Shown here piece after piece: positions 14,102-26,500 of a stretch of DNA of 64,000 nt (the stretch's first letter is position 1; the number at the start of each line of letters is the position of its first letter). A program made the position numbers and the translations under genes. The notes beneath the pieces are model-generated. The model did not search any database and was not told the DNA's origin. It was given only the letters and a program-made list of their open reading frames with translations. The DNA comes from Apostichopus japonicus (lineage: Eukaryota > Echinodermata > Holothuroidea > Aspidochirotida > Stichopodidae): positions 2,785,264-2,849,263 of the forward strand of contig NC_092583.1 of assembly GCF_037975245.1 (NCBI RefSeq). Reading direction: 5' to 3'.

Positions 14102-14335
14102 ATATGGTTACAGAAGCTTTGAATACTCTGGCTCTTATCTCTGGAACAAGTTACCAGATCACATTCGAACTTGCTCTAAACTTTCTACCTTCAAAAGTCT
14201 ACACAAGACCCATCTTTTCACTTGTTCTTTTGTAAAGTAATCTGCTTTCTCTGTAAACCCCTTGAGTAGTGACTTTTGTTTACTGATTTGGCGCTACATA
14301 AGTCTCATTTATTATTATTATTATTATTATTAATA
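14102..14335 (+). mobile_element. 3'-truncated LINE (CR1/L2-type tail)
   Basis: It encodes the tail of a reverse-transcriptase polyprotein (YGYRSFEYSGSYLWNKLPDH, then STFKSLHKTHLF), a stop, GGCGCTACATAAGTCTCAT and a (TTA)n tail. Nearly the same tail occurs at 43890-44190, so both derive from one family. Confidence 0.85.
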
Positions 14336-14544
14336 TAACTTTCATCTTTCATGTTTAACCAATTTGTGTTTTGTGCTAAAAACAAAAACAATGTTATACT
14401 AATGTGTGCCAAGTTTTGGGCAATTTTTTCACCAAGAATTAAATTAAGCTTGATTAGATTCATTTACTCGTGTCAGCTTTAACTGTCTGACCATCTGCGT
14501 CTCACAATGTGTTCTTAAGTTTCTTAAGTTTGTTTTCGTTGCAG

Positions 14545-14625
14545 TTAGCCTCCGAAGAAGATCCTGCTAGGATTGAAATGTTAGGAACTTCTGACTATAA
14601 TATTTTTACATATACTGGCTTTTTG
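14545..14625 (+). mobile_element. Penelope-like element fragment with hammerhead-like core
   Basis: CCGAAGA, then a hairpin (GATCC-TGCTA-GGATT), then GAAA, then ATGT paired with ACAT at 14608-14611. A matching copy is at 28210. The strings CTGAAGAAGATCCTGCTAGG and GATCGAAATGTCAGG in that copy make the relation clear. No GIY-YIG or RT frame is left. Confidence 0.5.
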
Positions 14626-15955
14626 CAGTACTTAGATAAAACAGTTTACAAACAAGTTCTTTTTCTCCGTTTGAGAATGAAATAGATTACAACCAATAAA
14701 ACTAATAATACAGGGCTCTTGATTTTTTCATTTAAAGATAATTCATTCTCAATAGAATTCCCAAGTTGATAGAAACCTGGACACTGTGGACAGTTTTGCA
14801 TTTTAGTATATTCACATTTGCTCATTCGAAAATTTCAATCATGTACACTTTTTCATTTTTGCAATAAATGAAATTTGTCTCTCCAAGCTGATGGCCTACA
14901 CTGCTATGGGGTTACAAGTATAACTCCGAAATAGCAAGAAAAAAAATTGATCAAAATCCTCTCACATACATGTATCTGCTTTGGCACACTTCACAAATTT
15001 ACTTATAGTATTAAAGATGCACTGTACACTATACATGTATACCGATCTAGTTTCAATTTATGTTTCAACATGTACAGTATATGCTGGCACATATTCATGA
15101 ATATTAAGTTCAATATGATATGGTCATATGAGAATGATTACCAAAAAAATAAGATAAAAAAAAAAAAGAGTAGGCTAGAATTTCGTTTCATTATTAACAA
15201 TACAAAGCTTGTAGCCTTATGACACATTCACAGTTATAATTATAATTATGGAATTATCAGTGGAAGAAAAAAGAGTGAGGTAGATATTTTGCAAAAATTA
15301 AAGTGAGTAGTTTGTGCTCTCGTCAAGAGTGTGAGAGTTCAGTGTCCGCTATTAGTCTCGGCTTGTACTTAGAATGATAACTGCGCCTCTCAAGTCGCCA
15401 TGGCAATCAAATACTCTCTTACACCTCTGGGGGTTTCAATGCTTAGTTACTCTTAGCGACTGTGCTAAAAAATCCCTGGTATTCGTTCAAAAAATATAGA
15501 GAAAACGAGCTGTGAATTTCATTAGTTTCTTTCAAGCAACTTCAAATTTCCTCTGTGTATTTTTTTTTTTATCACAGGTCTAATGAAACTTTCAGGTACA
15601 AACTACAGATTTGCTCTCGGCTAATGGAGACTGGAAGCACAATCTCTCTCAAGATTAATCAATGATAGCAGAATGCATCTACAGTAGGATCACAGTAGGT
15701 ATAAAATTACAAGACATTAAGAAGACATCACATACTAAAGTCAAAACTCAGAATTCCTCATCATCTTTGGAAACTTGAAAAGAAATCTACATAATTCTGA
15801 TAAATACCATTTGAAGTGCATGGTGGGAAGACTTTGAATTACAGTTCAGACCTGACTCATGGGAACCTTTCGAGTCTCCTACCAAATATATCTGATGCCT
15901 CAAAAAGTCATGGGTGAATAAAATAGTTACATTAAAACTCCTCCCTGCCCCAATC

Positions 15956-15976
15956 CCCCTCCCCCCCCCCCCCCCG
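15956..15976. repeat. Poly-C run
   Basis: A C-rich tract broken only by single T residues. Low complexity, no associated feature. Confidence 0.85.
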
Positions 15977-18649
15977 CTCTGATTATTGCAAAAATTCTGC
16001 CACTTCTACTTGATTTTAAAGGCATGATAAAGAATCACAAAGATCTCCAATTTACACATTCTTGGCAAGCTTCCAAGAAACGTTTGAACACACTGTTGAT
16101 ACTGACTTTTGGTATTCTGGAAAATTTAAAAAAAAAAGTACTGTATGATTTCCTTTCCATAAATTACCAGTAAAATCTTCAATTTTTATTCTTTCTCCAA
16201 GGTACACTTTTCTTTACTAGGAAAAAAACCCAAGTAGTTTGATATTAAACTTAATCACTAAAAGCCTCGTGAAGAAGTATTTCATGGCTAATAGTGCTGA
16301 AGTAATAAATTTCTTGTTGAAATATTTAGCATATTTAAACATTATTTATTAAACCCGTTTACAGGGGTACCTATCTTCAGGAATTCAGTCTAAGAGCCAA
16401 ACTAATTCATTTTTACTTACAAGATAAAAAAAAATTCACGATGGAAATCAGTAAATATGTTGAATTTTCTATCGACCAAACATATTTCCCTAAGCGATGT
16501 TTTTCGATGGACAAGTGGGTTTTTAGAAAATTCAAACTGGGCACATTTGACAAAGCTACCATGAGCAAACAAAAAGAAATGGTTAGGACTTAATACACTG
16601 ACTTGTACATTAACAAAGGATATCATAACTAGCAGTTATGGCACAGCATTGGTATTAAACCAACAACATACCAATGTACCACAGCAATAACATAGCTGCA
16701 GCATTCGCTGAAGTTGCATATGGGAGGCTAAATACATTTTTAACTATTTTAAAGTGATGTTATGGTCATCAATTGTCTCTTTAATGAATATTATAATGTT
16801 ATGATACAGGCAAAATGTGTAATTTTGGGAGAATTTGCACTCAGATATTACCAAATAATCTCACATTCTCATTTGCTCTTGGTTTGAACAGTGCTTTTAT
16901 GGTTCTTTTGAGAACAACTGTGCCCAATCTGATCTTTTTTATTCCATAAAAGTTTGCCCTCCAGTTACCTGTTGTTGTCGATATTTTGCCAATAGAAATT
17001 CTCCAAAAGTTTCAACTTGTTCCAACCAATTCAAGAAGGGAAGTTTTGTATTATTTTGTAAATTTTGTGTGAAATTCTAAATATACACATCTTGTTTGCA
17101 TAGTCACTGTCCTGGTATCCCTTGATGATTTAAATAGAATATATGCTAGAATGAAGGAATTTGAGCTGCACTGATGATTATTTTTGAAGATAAAAGTTAG
17201 GAAGGGAAGGATCAAAAGTTTTATAAAGAGGCAAAGAGATTTAAGGGAAGCTGTCAAGCAACACAGGGTGGAATAGAAGTCAACGTTCCAACTTTCATAA
17301 CTGAATATGAACACAACTTTAACAATTTGGGACCATATTTTGCAGTTACACAAATGTGTTTTGTCTATTGCATTTTTCCAAAGTGAGGTGATGCCTGGCA
17401 ATTAGTATGTGGTGAAAAGTTATACATTTGTCCAAAAAATGTAGTTCAACTGTCTCACTGTAAACTGCACATGTGATGTTGCTATGTTAACAAAGGCTGG
17501 GCCAAGGAGTAAGGGCTCCTTTTTCAGGCCTAGAAACTTGTCATCAGTACAATATTGTAAACCAAATTTTAGGGACTTAACCCTAACTTTGGTTATGGTT
17601 AATGGCAGGCTTAACGTTAGCATACGCTAGCTTAATCTCCCGAAATGCATGGGCCTTACCTAGTTAGCGTTTCTAACTAATCCTAGGCCTCATAACTAGT
17701 AATACTGACCTTATTTTCTAAAGATCAACATCTTTTTAATTAGGTTAACATAGGCTTAACCTTAGCTAGGAACTGAAAGTAATGGTAGGCCTAACATTTG
17801 GTTATACGTACGACAGTAACTAACGATAGATTTGACTTGGGGCCTATTTGAACTGGTTTCAATCATGTGTCTCTCTCAAGTCTCATAACCCTCACACAAA
17901 AACAGTATACTTTGATAGGCCTGTCCTAATGTTATTGAATTATGTTGTTACAAAGGTTAACAAGAACAATCTTGCCATTCTTGGATGCCTAAGACTAAAG
18001 CTAGAGTATACTAGCCAAGGTAGTATATTAATAAAGTAAGCATATGGTTACAATTCAACAAGAGAAAGACGTTTTCTAGCCTGGCCTGTAGTACTACAAA
18101 TCTAAGTTAGTGTAGGGCCTAACAAATCTAGCCTAGGCCTAGCCTACGTTAGACTCACATAAATAAATGTTGATCCCATAAATGGTCCTTCGAACCAAAA
18201 TAATGCAAGTATTGCTCTCTCTAAACGAACATCGTTTGGAAAAGCTCGATGGCAAGATACACCGGCATAACTTTCAGCCTCACTTGAATAAAACCGCTTG
18301 AATGGTTCGCATTAATCACTACACTGGTTTATGTAAACTACCAGTAATAATAGTATCTCCATGTACCTTTACTATGTATAGTACGTAATGACAGCTCAGG
18401 TCAACGTTAAGTCCATCATGCTCATATGCACAATGTGGCAAACAGGATTAGTATTGAAGTTTAGCCGGTGCGAACTACTAGCCAGATTGTACCACTACCA
18501 GATTGTGCATAATACTTTCACTGTATTGTGTACTAATCTAGTATTACACATCCGCGGCTACGTATGATGCGTACACTAACAAAACGTCAACATATTAAAT
18601 ACCCGGTCAAAGGTTATATCAGTCGTCTTGATATTTGTAACTTCGGTAT

Positions 18650-19225
18650 CAGGCTTTGTGAGTCATCTCAATTCGTGGGCATGACTTCCAATAACAACTA
18701 AGCCAACTCCAATAAATCTATGGATTCGATGAGTCACGAATCAGTGGAATTTAATGAATGCGTCCGAACCTTTCCAATATGTTTGACGAATTTTACCAAG
18801 AAAGATATTTTGGAATAATCTCATCGCAACTCAAAAGTCAGCATGGAACGGAACAATTAACAGAGCAAAATAAGAAGCGAAATTACCCTGACCTATTTGC
18901 ATGTTGAATAAGGTCGTCAAAGGGTATTTTTTCCACTCACCCATTTACAGAATAGGAGTATCTAACAATAAGGCTGAAGTGGTTATGAGAACTTTGTACA
19001 TTCTAACTGCACACAAATCGGGCCGCAATAAGCGATCAAAATGAAATAAAACCATGCAGAAAACTTCTATTAGCTACGACAAAGATCTTTCCATACGACA
19101 ATAATAACACCTATCAGGAAAATGGAATACCTAATTACGTCATAGAAGTGTTTATGGCTTGAACCAATGAAAAGTCGCATACTATGAATGGCGCGTAAGA
19201 CAGAATATGAATGACTCATACACGT
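18650..19225. promoter_or_regulatory. AP-1 site cluster, candidate promoter/enhancer
   Basis: TGAGTCA occurs at 18659-18665 and 18730-18736, and TGACTCA at 19212-19218. The middle site sits in the hairpin-capable 20-mer GATTCGATGAGTCACGAATC (18723-18742). The zone lies between divergent genes, 1.4-1.9 kb upstream of the first coding exon of the FAM186-like gene and about 15 kb upstream of the CSRNP start codon. No TATA box or transcription start is asserted. Confidence 0.35.
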
Positions 19226-20588
19226 AACTTGGGAACTCCGTCTCCACATGTTACTGTTTACATTATCAACGCGACTATTACTTTGGGTTTTGGTCCAGAC
19301 GATCGTTCGCATCCAGTTTGCTTGGATCATATCGGGTAACTAACAAAAGACAAAACAGGCATAATGTTAGAACTTTTAGTAGAAATGACAGCTCCACTAA
19401 ACTTTCCAATCAATTGTGACAATTGTTTTCTAGCCAAATAGACATGTGGTATTAAGCATTAACTAGCTTAGTAGTATTCTTATCCAATCCTTATCTCATC
19501 GATCGTTCAGAACTGTTAACTGTTATAGGCAGTAGTCTAATTCATTAATCACAAAATTTCACTAACTGTTACTGTTACTATAGTATTAGTAGTGTTAGTC
19601 TAACAGCAGTAATTCAGTACTCAGTAACACAACGTTGCTATAAAAAATCGTAAAAAATAACGTTAGTTAACATCAGAAGTTCTTACGACCAGGAAATATA
19701 ATATGGAATTTCCCATTCGATTTCCTGCTCACGATCTATGCCTAGGCTACGTATTGTCCTGCCTCCTGTGATCATAATATACGCCTGGCTATACTGTTGG
19801 CCTAGCCCTAATCGTACGACCTGCGAAAACTTAAAAAATGGCAATCGTCCATGAATTTCTTCTGTGCTGCTTTCAGTCTATAGGCTTAAGTTATGCCTTA
19901 CTTTAGGACCTACAATTACTCGTTAGGCTGCATTACAGTTGAATTACTCTGGCTTTTTTACATGTAATGTCAGGTGTGGCCTCTGATTATGACCAGCAAT
20001 CCCAATAAGGAATGTGGCCTAATTATAGCCTATCATTACTTAATTCTCTTTCAAAAATTGTGAAGACAATTAGTTTACATCAGCAGATCTATTATTGTTA
20101 ACAACCAATGTACTACAGTCATCAGTACAGCCTACAGGTTTGCATTTCTATTGGATAATATCTCAATTATTGAGGAATGATGATTTTAACATCATCTGCT
20201 GAGGTTGGATATCATCAGTTAAATTGGCTGGAGTATTTAGTCTAACACACATCATATTTCTTTTCAGCTTATCAGATGTGACATAAAAGTCAATAGGCCT
20301 GAAACAAAACAAACTGTTATGGTTTCAAATAGGCAAGATATGTTTATATTATAATTGAAAATTTGGCAGGGACAAATGGTACCGCATGTCACCCAAGGAC
20401 GCTCTTTTGTTTAGATACAGTTAAAAGGAGAACATGGTTTTACATAGCATTTTGTGATAGATAAATAATTCCCCTGACAGATTAAGACCATGTCAATTAT
20501 ATTCTTCAGAAACTAAATGATAATTTACCACAAAATCATCTTTTACTTTCTACCCAACAGGGATCTTTAAAGGGAAGTCCAAAACACC

Positions 20589-23500
20589 ATGTATAAGTCT
20601 ACCAAGTTTAAGACTCCATCTGGAGAAGGGGAGGATGTGGAGATTTTGGTTCCAGCCAGGGTCCTACAAGTGTTTACAGACTTAATGTTCACCCAGCAGG
20701 GAAGAGTACAGGATGATATTATCAAGGAGCTGCAATCAATTCATGAACGGGTTCAATTGGTGAGCGATCCATGTACTGAATATTCATTTAGTGAGAATGG
20801 AATTATGTCAAAAATAGAACATATCTTGTCAGTAAAAGATAAAAGAACATATCTTGTCAGAAATAGAACATATCTTGTCAGTAAATAGAAAATATCTTGT
20901 CAGTATTTATGGAAACCTAGAATATGATAACCATTATTAATTCACAGGGTGTACATTGCCATTCACTGGTTCTCAAAATAATTTATTCATGGAAAGTAAG
21001 CCATAAAGAGGAGCGAACTTTCTGTTGACCACCGATTTTATTCAGCTTCCTTTGGGCTCTTTGATGGGAATAAGAAATTCCTCAACAGATATTTGAAATG
21101 TTTATCAAGAAAACCTCTTTATCTGCAACAGTTTGAATTACCCTAATTTAGTTTTCCATGCACCAACTGTCAATGGTTGTTTGTTAATTAATAATAAATT
21201 TTTGTTCTCTTTGGCCACTGAGAGTTTGCTTTTAATTTCTTTCACAGTGTAACAAAATATGCCAAGTTTCCCCAAAATGTTGGAAAAAATAGTGATTTAT
21301 CACTGCCAAAATATGATTTGAAAAGGTCTCATTGCAAGCCACACACATCTAGTGACTCCTCCCTCTCCCCCTTACCCCACCCCATGGGGTCCAAAATAGC
21401 TCATAAAGCTCATACTATCACTGATGTTATTTAAGGACATAAGGACTAACGAACTGCCGTAGTCCTTATGTGGATACTCGAGCCACATTGAAGTAGGTTT
21501 ACATACAATCTTTCTGCATTTTTGTCTGTTTTGGCATTCCATAGTTATTAGTTTGCAACAAAAAAGTATAAGGATCAATGAGGCTGAGGGGATTAACTCC
21601 CCTTCCACCAAGGGACTGTTCCCCCTCCTCACCCCCTTTAACCTTTCCATGAAATGTCTGATAAAACATATGGTACTTTTGTGAAAAGATACTTTCTGAA
21701 GTTTGACTCACATATGTTGTTATTTCATAATTGAAGATATTTTAGTGTGATCAACTATTTTAAAGCATTTTTTGAAGGATCTGAAATTTGTCTATCTGAA
21801 AACACTATGGTTCCTGTTTAAAAAAAAATGCTATATATTTTTTTAATGGCAATTGGACCATTTTGCAAATTATTTAGCAGTGAGATACTGTCGGCCAGGC
21901 AGGCATTGGATCTTGGCCGTTAACTGGCTAGAGACGATTTGTGTCAACTGAGTTTTTTCTTTACCCTGTACAGAACTTTATTCTCATGAAATTACAGGCA
22001 TGAAACTCTCTCAGCAGGCTACAGTAGGTATAACGTACAGCATCGTAGACATCAGAGTATATATATATCAATAGTATCAGTGTAACACAATTTCTTGAGG
22101 GTTCACATACTTAACAAAAAATAACGCTAACGCATAACACAAATACCTATGCAGTATAAATACAGTCTGATAAAAGTGGACGCTTTTATATTTTAACACA
22201 TGACTCTTCCTATTACTAGAAAAGTTTCTGGCAAAATTTGTCTTTGTGGAGGTTAAAGATTTAAGCAGACATTTCCCCATTATTGATCACTTGTAAATGC
22301 AATATTTGAATTTTCAACAACATTGTGGCCTTTATTTCATTTTATGAAGTAAAACTTACCAAGATGATTGATTGTTTGGAAAGTGTATATTACTTTAAAA
22401 GTAATGACATTATTTTTCCTTGACACTCAGGATTTGGTATGCCTCAGCAGTAGACCAGAGGAATATTGAGATAGTCTATCCACAGACATAGTTGATTAAA
22501 ACATCTACTGTAAGACCCTTTCTATCAAACTTATTCTTAAAAGTAAGTCATCACAGTTATAGCCGGGTAAATTGTTTCCTGTAATTGATCTGCATGTTTG
22601 TTAATTCTCTTTTCTTCTTTTGTTATTTTATCAGGCTCTGAGACATTTTGGTATGAGCACAAAATTAGAGGCTACTCCTTCAGAGGTAGTATATCATTTT
22701 TTATTCTTAATTTTGTTAATTTAAATGGGTTTGCCCTTGAAAATGTCCTTTTTCAACCATAATTTTTTTAAACACCTTTCAAAATTAATAAACTAATTAA
22801 AACTGACTAATTAATAAATTTGGTTCTAACCTGAACATTTTGTCTCTGGGACACTTTTACCCATGGTATGAACTGCCTATTTACAGCAACTTGGCAAACA
22901 AAATTGAGAATCATTATTTGAAATAAATCTTGCCTAGATGACTAGCTAATGATTTACATATCTGTATGAGACTTGAAAGTTTCTACCAAATACCTACTGG
23001 TAAATTCTTTCAAAATCATCACAGTTGACCCAAAAATATGCTAGAAAAGTCAGATAATGGTCACTTATGCTTGGTCTGCAAGAAACATTTTATTTCAACC
23101 TCCAAAAGTGTTTTTCCTCTCCTGAAGCAGCATTGAATTGTGTAAAGTAACACTTCTTGATATCCGCAAATAATTTGGAGATTTGGAAACACCATGACAA
23201 TAAAGTTCTAACTTCTAAACTTTTCTAAACGTCTTGAAAGTTTTAGCATGCTTTTTAGCAAAGTGTTGGGACCACTTCTGGTCACCTTTGAAACGTTCAG
23301 TTTATCTGGTATCACAAATTGTACTTGATTTTCAAATTTTTCTTTCTGATTTCGTCGTTTAAGATGGCTGAAGAAGAGATGAGAAGACGCAGGCCGCCCG
23401 GTTTTCAAGCTAGAGCTAGGAGAGAGGAGGTAAAGAAAATCAATAATTATTTATGAAATTCCTTTTCATATCTGCACATTTTTATGGAATTTTTCACAAT

Positions 23501-26500
23501 TACGATTGGTAATAAAATGAAAACAATAAAGGAGAGCAGGAATAAGTTAGTTTTTTATATGATGCATATTAATTTGTAGTTAATTAGTCAAAATAATCAT
23601 AAAATACCAAAATTCTGTATGTAAACACTGCAAGATAAAACTTTGTGATACTTTTCGCAGCAATTTTGGCCATTTTGCTAAGCTATACCAGATAAAATTA
23701 TTCCTTTGGAAATAACATTAAATTTGTGGGATCCACAAAAATACTCTTTAGATTTTACAGAGGTAGATTAAAATCCTAATAAGTAATAACTCGCTCGTCA
23801 AGACAGTTTGTTAACCACAGAGATCTCTCAGCTAGGTTGAGGAGTGTACAATGAAGCTCTCTCTAGCCACGCCCAAAATCAACAGAGGGTGCTATCATAT
23901 CATCCTATCTAGTTCCTCAAAGCTTCAAAAGCGTCGACCTCCGACCACAATGGTACCATGAGTTGATCACTAAAAGCAATGCAGTTGAGTTTCGTAGTAA
24001 TTGAATAAGAGATATTTTGAAACTTGCCAGACTTAAAGGCATTGAAGACTCGCCCCAAACAGCGTGCCGCCATCTTTATAAAGTAAATTTTCCGTTGCTT
24101 GCAAGCGAAGTTTTTCTCTTGTCGCTACAAAATGCAGACAGTGATGAAACATGATATCTTTAGCTGATAATGTCCATCACTGTATCGTTTGTATACTGTG
24201 CTGTGGGTATTGACCGCAGCTGTATGAAGTGACTGTACACTACTTTCTTATTACCGATGGTAGCAAGCTCTGTGTGTATTTTCTGGGATCGATGCTGGTG
24301 TCTAACACTTCTGTTACACCTCATTCGAAACTAGGTCAGATTACCGGCATTAGACGTTTCTTTTTGCACGAGTCTTACACCCTGTAACAGGTGGTAACTT
24401 GAACTAGTCTATCTCCCAGGGCATCTGTATGCAAGTTTATCCGGCATACTTGTAAACGCTTTCAGGCGATTGTTTTGCTTTGATTCAGAGATCTGTAGAC
24501 AGGCTAGATACAGGCATAGAACCGATATGAAGGCGCCTTCAGTAGAAATGCAGGACACCACCCCCCCCCCCATCCAAAGTTTGGTCTGACGGCCGGGAAA
24601 GTTGCAGCTCAAAGTTAACTATACAAACCTAAAGTTTATATGAATTAATGAATATTACGTTACAACTTTGTATCTTATATAATTAATTGATCAATGAAGC
24701 TTATGGTTTCTTATCTCATCATGAAAATGAACACAGATGTTACGAAAACGGAACATTCTTGACACCATCCATGAAATCCTCCAAATATGTGCCAGAAGAG
24801 AATCGGTAAGTATAGATGTTTGTATTTAATTTTTTTTCTTCAACACTGGTGCTGTGGAGTGGATAAAGGTGGTGGCATTTGAAGCAATGAGGCTTAGCAA
24901 TCGGGAGGTTCCAGGTTCGATGCCCAGCCGGGTCATAGTAAGGTGGGTTTTTCATCCAAGAGCAATCTACAGTTTTCCCATCTGAAGTGACTTTCTAAAT
25001 TGATAAGATTCCAAATTTTAGTTAGAATGTTGAATTGGAAGCCACCAGACGTGTAAGAAAGTAATCCATAAGCCCTTTGGGGTTCCTTCCACATTTGTGG
25101 TCGCTTAAGCATAGTAAATATAACTGCTGATCATTATTATTATCATTAACTTGTGTTAATTTTAGTCAATTTTCTGCGTACAGAAACTTAAAAGATCAAT
25201 ATGTTGCCTATATTTGAATTAAAACTCAACTTACACAGCACCGCAAATTGTGAAAGTGCAGTTTATTTTTGCAACACCATCGGCCAATCAACTGGGCCCT
25301 TGAATGTATACTAATAGATAACTTCATCATTAAAATTTTGTTAAAAAAGGCACTTGCATTCCCCTTTTGCTATTCCAAAATATTGGGTTTTCTGTATTTT
25401 AAGTACAAATATATCTCATTTTATGTTTGTACCTTGTAACACTTGCCCTACATTCGATTTGAAATATTTGCATAATGATGTATAGCTCAAATTAAACTGA
25501 AAATAATTCAACCTTCTCAATAATACCCCTGTAAAAAAAATTCACTGCTCTTTAAAAATATGTTGCCCCCTAAATCAGCATGCTAACTCTGTTCTTTGTG
25601 TATAAAACAGAAATCAGGGCTCCCAAGACAGGGTTGACAGGGAGGGGGAAGGGGGAGGGGGGATAGAGGATGGCAGGAGTCAGACCAATGTTCAACCAGT
25701 AATGTTTGATGGTTATGAAAATGACACCCATTTGAAGATCATGGCTCTGAAGTTAATTTTTTTTGGGGGGGTGGGGGTTGGCCCCTGTTACCCTAATCCT
25801 CCCCTCAGCATTGGGGGCCACGCAAAGATATCAAAATTCTGACTATAGTCAATCCAATAGATTATTTAATAATGCAATGTAAACATGCGTAGTATCACAG
25901 TAGGTTTGCATAAGTTCTCAGCCCCCTGTGAAACAGTTATTACAATTTTAGATTAGTATCTGGAGTCTAATGAACAAATGCTTACAAGATCTGCCCTTAC
26001 AATGCATACAATTTAATGTTATGGAAAACATCACATCTTGGAATAGAATCTTTCAGAACAAGGGAATAATTTGAAAAATGCTCATAATTAAGTTGACCTT
26101 CATTGGTCATCTTTAAAGGTTTCTACACTTTCCACCCCTCCCACACACCCCCCCTCCCCACCCCCCTCTCCTGCTTTGCAACATTTCTGTTTATGTTGGA
26201 ATTTTTGATCCCCTGATGTCTCTAGTAACTGAACGGTTGTGTTTATAACCATCTTTCGTTGAAGCAAAGTCCTTCTTAATTCTCCATATATCCACCGTCA
26301 TCATTTTTAATATCTTGTATTAGACAGACACTGAAATTGTTCATCTTATTATTATGCAAAACCAGAATCATGACTGGAAATTTATAGCCCCAAAAAATCC
26401 CTATACTTAACGATCAGTTCGCAGTTTATGCCCAAGGCCAAATGCAATTACAAGTTCCTATCGTACGACTTCTATAAACTCCATTGATAGTTCATGACAT

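Larger units (their letters stand above)
3805..20560. other. Intergenic region between CSRNP and the FAM186-like gene
   Basis: About 16.7 kb with no protein-coding exon I can support. Open frames here are short, biased in composition or made of repeats. It contains short tandem repeats, homopolymer runs, one MITE, one LINE tail and one Penelope-like motif (listed separately). Stretches 5.8-9.0, 9.2-12.2 and 15.0-18.2 kb hold nothing else I can name. From about 17.6 to 20.3 kb the motif AGGCCT/TAGGCCTA recurs. The part from 18.2 to 19.4 kb looks richer in CpG than its surroundings. Noncoding 5' exons of either gene could hide here. Confidence 0.6.

Noticed and set aside
24848-24950. Possible functional tRNA gene
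   Set aside because: Box A and box B are present but arms do not pair properly, and a SINE body and simple-repeat tail follow.
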